DNA of 64,000 nucleotides. Source: Nyssa sinensis (lineage: Eukaryota > Streptophyta > Magnoliopsida > Cornales > Nyssaceae). Of this stretch, positions 45,847-57,123 are shown piece after piece; the stretch's first letter is position 1; the number at the start of each line of letters is the position of its first letter. The DNA lies in the NCBI GenBank assembly GCA_008638375.1, contig CM018032.1:57975382-58039381 (forward strand), read 5' to 3'. The position numbers and the translations under genes are program-made. The notes under the pieces are model-generated. The model was not told the DNA's origin. It saw nothing but the letters and a program-made list of their open reading frames with translations, and searched no databases.

Positions 45847-46931
45847 ATGGCCTTGCCAGTTTCTCCCATTGGATTCGAAGGATATGAAAAGAGGCTTGAG
45901 ATATCTTTTTCTGAACCTGGCATCTTTGCCGACCCTGGAGGCCAAGGCCTCCGATCTTTGTCCAAATCACAATTGGATGAAATACTACAGCCAGCTGAAT
46001 GCACCATTGTCGCATCATTGTCGAATGATCATGTTGATTCTTATGTCCTTTCAGAATCTAGCCTCTTTGTCTACCCCTACAAAATTATTATTAAAACAGT
46101 GTGGGACAACCAAATTGCTTCTTTCAATCCCACCCATCCTTAAGTTAGCAGCTGCCCTTTCCCTCTCTGTGAGATCTGCGAGGTACACTCGTGGAAGCTT
46201 TATTTTCCCTGGGGCTCAGCCATTTCCACACCGCTGCTTCTCCGAGGAAGTTGCTGTCCTTGATGGCTATTTTGGCAAGCTTGGTTCAGGCAGCAAGGCG
46301 TATGTGATGGGAAGTAACGACACTCAGACATGGCATGTTTACTCTGCTTCAGCTGAGTCGGCAAATTATTCGGACAGGGTTTACACTCTAGAGATGTGCA
46401 TGACTGGTTTGGACACAAAGAGGGCTTCTGTATTTTACAAAGGCCATGCAAGCTCTGCAGCTGTAATGACTGAAATCTCTGGTATTAGGAAGATTCTTCC
46501 GGATTCTGAGATATGTGATTTTGAGTTTGATCCCTGTGGTTACTCCATGAATGCTATCGAAGAGGATGCACTTTCTACAATACATGTTACCCCTGAAGAT
46601 GGCTTCAGTTATGCGAGTTTTGAAGCAATGGGTTATGATTTCAAAGTCGTGAATTTGACCCACTTGCTTGAGAGGGTGTTAGCTTGCTTCAAACCGACTG
46701 AGTTTTCCATAGCTTTGCATGCTGATGTTGCGGGTAAGGAACTTGGTCATGAGAATACTCTGGATGTGAAGGGGTACTGCCTGTGGAGAAAGGAGCTATG
46801 AAGTGCTTGGCAATGGAGGGTCAATCGTCTACCAAAGCTTCATGAGGGCTGGTGGTTGTGGGTCTCCCAGGTCTACTCTGCAATGCTGTTGGAGTGAGAA
46901 CGATGAAGATGAACAAATGGAAAAGAAATAA
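45847..46931 (+). CDS. SAMDC: S-adenosylmethionine decarboxylase proenzyme (two one-base frame breaks)
   Basis: Makes decarboxylated SAM, the aminopropyl donor for spermidine and spermine, in the cytosol. The start is [20 protein letters not shown]. The self-cleavage site LSESS (E70/S71, which generates the pyruvoyl group) is present. So are the PEST-like [12 protein letters not shown], the [21 protein letters not shown] segment and a C-terminal tail ending EQMEKK. The ORF is intronless as usual. Two single extra bases break it: a G at 46099 (after KIIIKT, stop at 46141) and a C at 46780/46781 (after VKGYC, stop at 46798). The span is 1085 bases. Without the two extras it is 1083, or 360 aa, the normal family length. 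No internal stops occur in the conserved frame, so damage is recent or technical. Confidence 0.93.
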
Positions 46932-48013
46932 TTCTGGATCAGATGTTGTGGTCTTTCTCTATTCGCTCATTTCATTTTATTTTACTTTTATGTGTGTTTT
47001 TTGTGTCGCTAGTCTGTTTCTGTTATTCTCAGTATGGTGATTGTGTGTCTCCTCAATAAGTCCATTATTATCCATTGGATTTTATTTGCTTTGGACATAG
47101 TGTTTGTGTTGGACTAGTATTTATTTTAATAATACAGTGGATGTTAACAAAGATTTCTTTGATCCATGCTATCCATACTATTTTTGGTTTTTTTTGGAGT
47201 ACAATGATGAGAAAGGGAAATGGCGAGTCTCTCAAATTTGGTTCGCGTCTGTGGAAGGAGATGACTTAATTATCTTGGATGAAACCTTGGTCCTCATGCT
47301 ATCCATACAAATTTTTTTTTTTTGGAGTACAATGATGAGGAAGGGAAATAGTGAGTCTCAAATTTGGTCCACGTCCTTCTATGGAAGGAAATGATTTCAT
47401 CATCTCGGATGAAACCTTGGTCCTCATGCTATCCATACTATTGATATGCAATATTTAGTTTCCACAAATAAGGTCGATATGGCAGGTGCGGTGCCGATCA
47501 AGACTTCACTGTTAGGGTGTTCTGCAACTTGATAGTGTAATACACGTGATCATTCGTACAGATCAATTAGGTCGCAGAGGTTACACCTTCGCAAATGAGG
47601 CTAGCATAATTCTTGTAATTGACCTCATGGCGGCTGGAGTCCGGATGTGCAGGCCAAGCTACTTCCAAGTTGTAGTCAAATGTTTTTGTAAAATGATCCA
47701 ATGGTTCTTCTACATGTTTTGTTTTTGGGGCTCTGCTTTACATTTATAGTTTGCATGCCCAACTCATGTATTACTTTTTTAATGATTTACTAACAGAACA
47801 AAGAAACATGATTTATGAGAAGATATAGGAATCAAGTGAGAGTTCTGCTGGGGCTTGTTTTTTCTTTGTTATGATTTAAATTTTGTGGCTTTTAGTTTCT
47901 TATATATTAGATTTAATTGTTATTTTGATTGAGGCTATTGTGAGGGCATTCTCTTTCGTGGAGGGTTACCTAGATGACATAGGAGAAATATTGTGGAATA
48001 GGTCGATGGGTAA
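46932..48013. other. SAMDC 3' UTR and intergenic sequence
   Basis: Includes the 130-bp tandem repeat listed separately and otherwise unremarkable sequence up to the solo LTR. A GC-richer patch at 47470-47680 has an open frame with no recognised domain. Confidence 0.55.
47166..47440. repeat. tandem repeat, period 130 bp, two copies plus a partial third
   Basis: ATGCTATCCATAC recurs at 47166, 47296 and 47426. Between them TTTGGAGTACAATGATGAG and GATGAAACCTTGGTCCTC are shared. It begins about 240 bases after the SAMDC stop and may lie in or next to its 3' UTR. Confidence 0.88.
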
Positions 48014-51000
48014 TGTCACGGCCTGAAACCCAGGCCTAGGCGGATTAGGGGTTCGTGATCGGCCATCGAGGCCCCTTTCAGGTAAACGTAATTCAATAAT
48101 CATGATATTTCTTCTAATTACCATTTACGCAGCGGAATAAAAATATTCTTTCTTCACAACCACAAAATAAGCTATACAACTTAGTCAAAAATTAAAATGT
48201 CATCACTGACGATCATAGCTTCCAAGTCAAATTGTGGCATAATATTACACCACATTCATACATAACATCCCTAAAAGTCTAGTCTATCTTTGGCTAAGGA
48301 CTCAGTTAAAAGAACTCGCTCCAACTCTTAAGCACTTATCCTGCATCACCTGAAAGCAAATATGTCTAGTCCTTACCTGAAAGACGTTAGAGAATGGGGT
48401 GAGCTTCAACAAGCCCAATGAGTACTTCCATAACATGCCAAGGGTTTCAAAACTACTATGTAGTACAGTCTGAAATGTATATACTCATATGGAATTAAAA
48501 TACGTTATATCAAGTACAACAGATCAGAAACTAGTATCAAAGTCGTTTTCAATAAATCTCAGTTCAATCACAGTCGTAAATCAAAATCGATAGCATAGTA
48601 CAAATCAAATAATGATTCGATAACATAGTTGGTCACGATGATTTGTATTGTAATTCAAACAAGGTTCGAAGTCGTTTTCAATATCAATAGTCATAGTCAA
48701 ATCAACATTATAGTTCAATTATTGTAATGCTATCATAGTTATGGTTCAAAGTCATTTTCAAATTCAATAGTCATAGGTCAAAGTCAACATCATAGTTTGG
48801 TAACATAGTTCGATAACAATTTCATAGTCTAAAAATCAAAATCGTAGTTCAATAGTTCTTAATTCGAAGATTCAAAGTTCAATCATAATTCACATTCGAT
48901 ATTCACAAAAGTTCAAATCATTAAAATTTTCTCTTCTATGGCCAGCAAATTAGAACCTCGCTTGACTGAGATCAATATTCAATAACACCATCAATATACC
49001 CCATAGGGCAGGGTTCAAATGAGTCACAATCTATTCAATAATGACAAATGATAGAAGATTCTATGGCCAGCAAATTAGAACCTCGCTGACTGAGATTAAA
49101 TTCAATAGTACCACCAATATACCCCGTGATTAGGGTTCAATAAGGTCATAATATATTCAATGATGACCAATCATAGAAGGGTGTATCATTCAAAACATCG
49201 AAATCATTTTCAAAATCAATAACAGTCTCGATTATTCAAATAAGAGGTTCATATTTAACCTTTAGTCAAAACAATTCAAAGATTGGTGAGGAAAACTTGT
49301 ATGGTGTCATTAGTATTTTACAAAACATTTTCTTAAGTCAAAGGGAAGACAACATAGATATCATTGGTTCATTTAAAACATATTCTGGATACAATGTATT
49401 CGTTAACAAGCTATCAGGAAATGGCAATATCAATAAGTCATTCAAATCGATTTCAAACAGAAGGGTCTATTTTCAAATCGTAATAGAGTTCGATATTTAT
49501 ATCTATAATGAAAATCCACCTCAACATGGTATGAAAATACTCACTTGATATCCCAAGAGCTAATCCAAAAAATCCTTCCTTAACGAGGGTCCCTATAATC
49601 ACAATTCAAGATCTTGTTACTTCCTTTTTCAAAGTATCACATAATTTAACTGTCAATTTAGAGCCCTTTCTATTCTAATTACCCACTCCCTATAGCTTCA
49701 TTAAGTCTTAGGGACGCGTTGGTCATTTTTCAATTTGTTATTGGGTCTTATTTTCCTCACAAGGATGACACCGTTAGGTTCAAGGTGTCGTAGGTCTTTT
49801 TATATCTAAATTTGCGTATCTGTAGTTTATTTTAAGCCTAGGGAGTTTTTGTGATTTTATGTTTTTACGTGTCATATTTTTCGGTACTTCATTTGCCAAA
49901 ATGGACTCTACCGTTGAGTCCGGATTGCCCAAAATAGTCAAGATAGACTACCTTTTATATTCAATTGGCCCCGGGTATCATTAGAGGTAAAATGGTAATT
50001 TACTCTTTTACGCGTCTTAATTTTTCAGAGTCTCGTCTAGTAAAACGGACCCTTCCATTGGATCCGGAATGCTCGAAATAGTCAAAATACACTATTCATC
50101 TATTTTATTTGGACTTTGTTTGACTAATTTTTGGCTTAGGGGTGTTTTAGAATTTTTCCTAAAAAGGATTTTAAAATTAATTTTTAATTTATTTTTTGGG
50201 TAATTTTGTAATTAACCGAAAGTTGGGGGGGTCAAAATGGAATTTAAGAAAATTTTCCAAAAAGCCGTCCGGTTCAGGGGTTTGGGAACTGAATCGGTTC
50301 AAATCATCTCAAAACCAACCGGTTTACTTCGATTTACTGCGTCACGCTGACGTCAGTAGTCATTTATTTAAGGTGCCGTTTAGTGTATTTTAGGATCTGT
50401 TTTAAACGGGTCAGGACCCAACCCGAGATCCAAACCCGTGATCCGACCCATGAACAGGGTCGTCTTCCTCACTGCGACGGCCACTGTTCGACTGAAAACC
50501 CTAGGTTTTTTAGTTCTCATTTCGTGAGGTTTTGGCCACGTTTTCTCACTGTTATCCATTCTAATATACTTCTAGAACTTAAACCAACATTCTAACACCA
50601 ATTTGAGGCATCGAATCTAGCTCAAATGGTTCTGTTCAAAAAACGATAGCCGAACCTGCAACTAGTTCTTAAACACTCATTTTTTGCCCAATCTTCATGA
50701 GGTTTCTTGTGTTGTGATCCTTGCATCGTGGGGTTCAAGTCCCTGTCCTAAAATTCCAGTTTAATCAAGATTTTGGTGAGGTTGGGTTTTAAACCTGAAC
50801 CTGCAACTCGTGATTAGAGGGTCAGTTTTGAGTCTTTGAGGTCGCGTATCTAGGTTTTCGAGATGCTCATGAAGCCTAGTTGAAGTCTCAACAAGCCAAA
50901 CTAGGTTTGGTGTAAGTAGTTTCAAACCCATCTCAGTCAAGGTCCTCTAATGGCGGTTTCTGCAATGTTTGGTGTTCTAGGCTATTTTGATGGTCTAACA

Positions 51001-51898
51001 GTCATGCATTCAACCCAGGTTTCATAGTTTCAATTTCATGCCTGCTTATGGGGCTTAATCATATTAGAACAGCACCAAGAACTCAAACAGAATAATTTGT
51101 AGTTTGAAGGTTCATACCTTGTACAGTGAACCTCTCTCTCCTTCTCCACTCGTGGCTTACTTCTGCTCCTGTGGGTTCTCCTATAGATCAGTCTCGACCT
51201 CCTTTCTCCTTGAATGGCCACACACAAACATGCACACACTTGATCTCAAACACAATGTCTCACTTTCTCTCTCTAAGTCACCCTCTCACTCTCTCTATAT
51301 CTCAGACTTGCACACTTTTGATTTCTCACTTCACAAGTCCACACTAATACATGGTCATGTGCATTTTATTTATTTGAATTTATAAATAATCATTTTGTTG
51401 CATGTAAATTGGTTGGTGGTGAGATAATCAAGTGTTGAAGTAGGGTGATGATGGGGCTAGGGTGCATAGGCCCAGGTAGGGGTGAGGTGTTGCATGCATG
51501 GCCATTGGCCAGGGGAGGTGGGGTTTTATTATATGTATACATATACATATAATTAGCAATATCTTTCACAAAGGGTTGGCAGCCCAAGTGGCTTTTCTTT
51601 TTGGGCCAAAGCACTTGCTTCTTTTTGGGTCAAGGGTTCAAAACCCATTGGCCTCAATTCTTGGCTTCCTTTTTGTTATTTTTCCTTTAGGCCTTAATTA
51701 GTCAATTAAATTATGTGCTTTTGTTTTATTTTCTTTTGCTTTCTTATTATTGCTATTATTATTATTATTTATTTTTTCTTTTTTTCTTTTTTTTTCTCCG
51801 GTTTAATTTCTCGTAACCCTTATTTTGCTTTCGTCAAATTTTTAATATCAAATTACTAACTTAATTTTCCAGTAAACAGGCCGGGGTGTTACAGGTAA
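48009..51898 (+). mobile_element. solo LTR (Del/Tekay-like Ty3-type), 3.88 kb, with 5-bp TSD
   Basis: The LTR proper is 48014-51893. It opens TGTCACGGCCTGAAACCCAG and closes GGCCGGGGTGTTACA, the TG...CA ends common in plant Del/Tekay chromovirus LTRs. The five bases GGTAA are present on both sides (48009-48013 and 51894-51898), a clean target-site duplication. No gag/pol coding or second LTR is present, so this is a solo LTR left by recombination between the two LTRs. Its 5' part is full of short TCATAGTTCAA-type words, and it carries an internal 125-bp tandem repeat. Its 3.9-kb length is large for an LTR. Confidence 0.9.
48934..49178. repeat. tandem duplication, period 125 bp, inside the solo LTR
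   Basis: The copies begin at 48934 and 49059 with TTCTATGGCCAGCAAATTAG and share ACCTCGCT, ACCAATATACCCC and GGGTTCAA words. Confidence 0.88.
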
Positions 51899-53648
51899 TA
51901 TATGAAATTTCATTTTATTAGAATGAAAGTGGTAAAAACACTGAACCTAACTATCCCTATTTACGTTGATGTCTCAATTTGCTTTTTTTCTATTATTTTT
52001 TCTTAAAACAAAAATTGAGAAGAAAAAAAAGTTAGACTGAAATTTAATATTCTGGAATACAAGTATTTCATGTTCAGTAAAGCGTATTAAAATGAAATCC
52101 AATATTCTTTTGTGGTTGAATTTCTGAGTCATGTTTATATAAAAGTTCTCAAATACTGTTAGGTAATGGAAATGTGATATTAGTTTATTCTTTTGGGATG
52201 GGATCATCGAGAAGTTGGTTCATGAATCTGAACAACAATATCTTCATTTGGATATAACAAAAAAAAAAAAAAAACATGTTATTGCATAACAGAATGTCAT
52301 TTGGTTTTTGGAATCATGAGGTTGTTCCGGTCCACCCCTTTTTAGGGAACATATGCTTCCAAGAATATTTAGATTCCTACTTCAATACCAAGGTGAATGA
52401 AAAGCATAGATTCCATTATGCTTTACCATTTGGCCTTTCGTGGAAAAAGAGTGGCAATTTCAAATGGAGTAGAAAAGCATCAAGCTGCCATATTTGACAA
52501 TGGAAGAAAATTGCCAAAAAACATCAGCATATTCTGGTAAAAGAAAGCGGCACAAATAATTCATTGGATCCTTGGCATTGAGGTGACAATTTCTCTAATT
52601 TAAAATTAATTCAATTTTTCACATGTTGCTTGACTGGAATTATTCTTGAATGGACATAGTTTTGGTATGTGATTGTTTTTTCAATTCATGAACATTGCTT
52701 CATTGTCACTTGCTGTTTCAACTACCTCCATTAATTTAATTTAGAACTTTTATTAGTGGGATTATGGTTGTCTTGCCAATGCTAATCTTCAAAGATCAAC
52801 CCATTTGATTTTTAGGTTCATCTACTTGTTCTTGTTCTCATTCATTTCATAATCCAATGAGTTACAGTATACCAGTAAAACTCAATGGCAGATTCCGAAA
52901 TACCTCTTAAGGGGGTGAAAGTAGAATTTGAAGAGATTTCTTATGAAAACACATAAATTTAGTAGGTGCAGGGACAACTCTTATTATTATAGTATTATTT
53001 TTAAATATATATAAATGATATGTAAAAAAGTAAATTTTGAAAGTTTTGGAAGAGGACCTATAGTTCCCTTAGCCTCTGTTGGATCCGCCACTGCCTGAAT
53101 GCAACTTTCTAAAGTTTAGGAGAAAAAACTCTTAAAATTTTCAAAAAAGAGAAATACTATGGTCAATCACAGAGACCTAAAACTTGCGATGTAATGTGAA
53201 CAGACCAATCAGATCACGAGTTTTTGACCATAGTAAGGCCATTCAAACACCACTACCAAACAGAATTCTCCCTATGACAAAGAATCCTTTCAATCACGGG
53301 TTCTTCTGACATAGGGAAAACTCCAGATACATGCAAACTGATCAACTCTACTAGCCTGATTATATATTACTAATGTGTTGTATAGCCAGAATGGGCTAAT
53401 TAAGAATTCATAATCATTCAGATATGTAACAAAACTTTTGCATCCTTACAGTTAACCTGAAAAAATGGTACATGCACAAAAATAAATTTCCATAGCTCAC
53501 TTTTGATTCTTCTCATCTCTTTGATGAGTGAAAAAAGAAGAAGAAGCAAAGTTGTTGTGGCAATGAACACTCGCACTTCTAAAAATCTTAAAGCTGAAAT
53601 AAAAATCAGATATCTCAGTTGGCATTCTTTGTGAGCTGTTCACAGATT
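51899..53648. other. intergenic region between the solo LTR and RRP7
   Basis: AT-rich sequence with an A-run at 52258-52274 and no recognised gene or repeat. The last 200 bases are probably the 3' UTR of RRP7, which is transcribed leftwards. Confidence 0.55.
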
Positions 53649-56600
53649 TTAATAGGGTCGAAACTTCCTTGCAGCTCTCAGTTGCTGTATCCGCTTTTTA
53701 TCCTGCTCAAATTTGTTTTGCAGCATCACTAATCTCTGCAAGGAACAGAAGTGCAAGATGATGTATGATGGCTGAAAAGAGTAATAAACAAGCATACAAC
53801 TATCCACTTGTCTTGAATTATTATAACATTGACAATTTTTACAGCCCATGGTATATGGAAAACCTAAGAAATATGCATTTTTCTGGATAAGTAGAAACCT
53901 AAAAAATAAATAAGATGTATCAAAGGCATGTTCCAACTTCCAAGTAGTCCACAGTAAGAAAAAAATATTTTACTATTTATGATCTCTCTTTTGTCAAGCC
54001 ATAACAAGAATGATTGAGGGGAAAAGACCCAGTCAGTAAGAAAAAAATATATTACTATTTCTGAATCATTACCCAAAGTTTACCCTTTTCCTATTGAAAA
54101 GCAGAGGAACTGTTTATAGCAAGGACATGCAAATTGAAGCAAACAAAATATTACTTCAATTTTCAACCAAGCAAAATGAATTTGACGAAAACATATAAGC
54201 CTGTAAAAAACTCCTAGTCAAGTATCAATCCATCACAGCTCTGGACTCTAAACAAACCACTGCAAAGAACCCCAAGAGTAATTGCTGCTTTAAGAAAATG
54301 GCAACGATCTCCAAATTTGCTCAAGCCTCCAGTTAGGCAATCCATTATGTAAAAACTGAATATGCTAAAAATAGGTTTTGAACCCCAGACATACAAAAAG
54401 CATGTATAGAAATGAGAGAGAATAAAATAGAATCCAAAATGGTTTAAGCCTCCAAAGTCCAGAGGTATTATTAAGAGTCTAAATTGATGTAAAGGGTAGA
54501 TTTAAGGTGAAAGGCATATGTTTGAGAGGTAAGTTAAACCTTAAGGCTATTCTGTGGAGCCTTGCTCTAGGTAGACATTGGGCATAAATCTCACGCCTTT
54601 CTAATGAAACCTTGTGTGTGCAACAATGGGAGTTTCTCTATAGCAAACTAAGTTGAATCTGTATCTAAGTGAAACTGAAGATAGTAAAGGAAACAGATGA
54701 AAGTGAAATCTTCAAAAGAAAACTAGATGGGAAGTGTATCATATTGTCTCTAGAAACTAGACAACTACTAAATTTTTTCACTATCTTTTTTACCGTACTT
54801 TCAACATATGTGCTAAAAATGATTGGTAGAGAAGGAATAGGGAACACAAATTTGTTTATGAGATTTAGCATACCATTCCTCTGGGCTTCCCTTTTTTGAA
54901 ACCGGTAGAAATCTAACCCGACTTCTTTACTTTTCTTTTTGGCCATTTTATCCAGAGCAGCAGCAGGGGCAACAGAACCCACAGCAACTCCACTTTCAGA
55001 ATCTGTTGTCTTTTTCCTACCCTTATGATGTACAACAACAGTCCATCCACCTTCTGCAGCACGGGCTTCTCTTTCTTTTCTTGCCTGAATTTTCCATAAC
55101 AAATTGAATTAGAGAACAGCTAGGACTAGCAGCAAATCAACTAAAAAAATGTGACCATACAAGTTCTATCGACAAATACAAATACATACACACATATACA
55201 TTCTAACACAGAAGACACTTGTACTATTATACACACTGACCTTTGCAGAAACTTAAAATTCCAGACTGTAAGTTCAGATGAGAGATGCTCAAGGGCATCA
55301 TTGAATACTTAAAATATGTATCACATCTTTATTTATTCATTTATTTATTTTTGATATTATATATATATATATGTATTACATCTTCAACAAAAAGAATATA
55401 TATTTATGTACATACAAAAAGAAAGCTCATGTAAATGAAGCTGCACACTCAAGGCCTCCACCCACCAAAAATGAGAAATCCAGACAAAGCAAAAAGTGAT
55501 TAATGTGCTTGTGCTTTTTCAATAACTCAGATGGAGATGAGATAAAATCATCAATGTCATGTGGGAGAGAAGAATACCTGCTCCTCGTGTGCCTCATGAG
55601 CAGATATAAAATCATCAATCCTTTCTTGCAATATGTTCAACCCTGGTCTATTCTGATAGTATTCTGTAATCCATTCTGTAATTCAAGAAACTCTCATAAA
55701 GCACTCAACAAGCAAAACCACTTTATACAGTATAAAATGCAAGGGAAAGAAAAGCATACTTCAATACAAACTCATGAAGAAGAGCAAATATATATATATA
55801 TATATGCATGTCGATTTCTCTTGAAAAATAGGAAAAAAAGTTTTAACAACATCAAATTATAAGAAGATAGACAGACCTAAAAATTTATAAGAAAGTTGTT
55901 TTATTGGAGAGGTCTTAAGCCTTATTGAGAAAAACTGATGATGAAGCTAGATTACAAACAAAAATTAAAAGTTGACAAGCATTCAAAAATAAATACTATA
56001 ATATATACGCTCCTAGACAGAGAAGAATGAAGAAATAGGATTTTTGTATCAGACCAACCCCAAATAGTTAAAAATAAGGCTATTGGAGCAAGAGTGACAA
56101 GCATGCCAACTGTGGATTTGTCGTATTGTGTGGGGCTATTGAATGCATTTGATGTCAATAAATTCAGAGCAAGCAGCCTAAGAAGCACGGATACAGAAAC
56201 GGACAGGGGACAAGGACACGACACGACATGGGCACGCAGACATGTCATTTTTCAAAAAGTAGGACACGGACATGTTGAATATATATAAATTTTTTTAGAT
56301 TTTTTACATGACCATATAATAAAACATAATACTATTTCAATTAAAATTAGCATAAAAACACACAAATCACAAAAATATTATTGAGATAGTAAAATAAGCA
56401 AGGCCATTAAATAAAAATTCAAGAATTTCTTCATTTAATCATCAATATTCATGATTTAAGTTTCAAACAAATTTACTACTATTACATAAAATGTGTCTAG
56501 AATGTGTCTGGAGCATGTCCAAAATTTAGAAAGAATTAAAAAAAAATTGGACACCCTTTTTTGTGTGTCCGACAAGTTTCCGGGAAGTGTCCTGAGAGTA

Positions 56601-57083
56601 TCGGTGTCCGACACGGACACGTGAGTCAAAATAGAGTGTACGTGCTCCATAGAGAGCAGCTCAAAACATATAAATACCGCAGGAAAACAAGCGTGCTATA
56701 ATAGCAATCATATTTACTTTTCATTCCTTTAGAGCAGTCCTCATCTCCTGAAGATATCTGATAAACCTCATCTTCATCAGCTTCTCCTCTCTTTTCCGGT
56801 AACTTCTCATCTTCCTTTGATGATGGGCGATCCTTCTTTTTAGTTTTACGAGCTTTCTTTGGCTTACCTACCAGGAAAAAAATTGTTCCCATGATAAAAC
56901 ACACAATATTACAATTGCAACATAATCTTAAATAGTTTCTGCAATCCAGTAAAATTTTGCATGAAGAAACATCATTTGTTTACGAGTTTTGAAGTTTGTT
57001 CCAACATCAGCCTCCTTGGGTTGCTTGGATATTTCGATCCAACCTTGAGGTTCAGATTGGCTTGCCCCCAACTTTCCATTATC

Positions 57084-57123
<40 letters not shown>

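Noticed and set aside
45728..46018. Open frames on the - strand over SAMDC
   Set aside because: Shadows of the SAMDC coding sequence; the + strand matches the family along its whole length.
51104..51385. Ser/His-rich open frame
   Set aside because: Inside the solo LTR, low complexity from CT-rich sequence, no domain.
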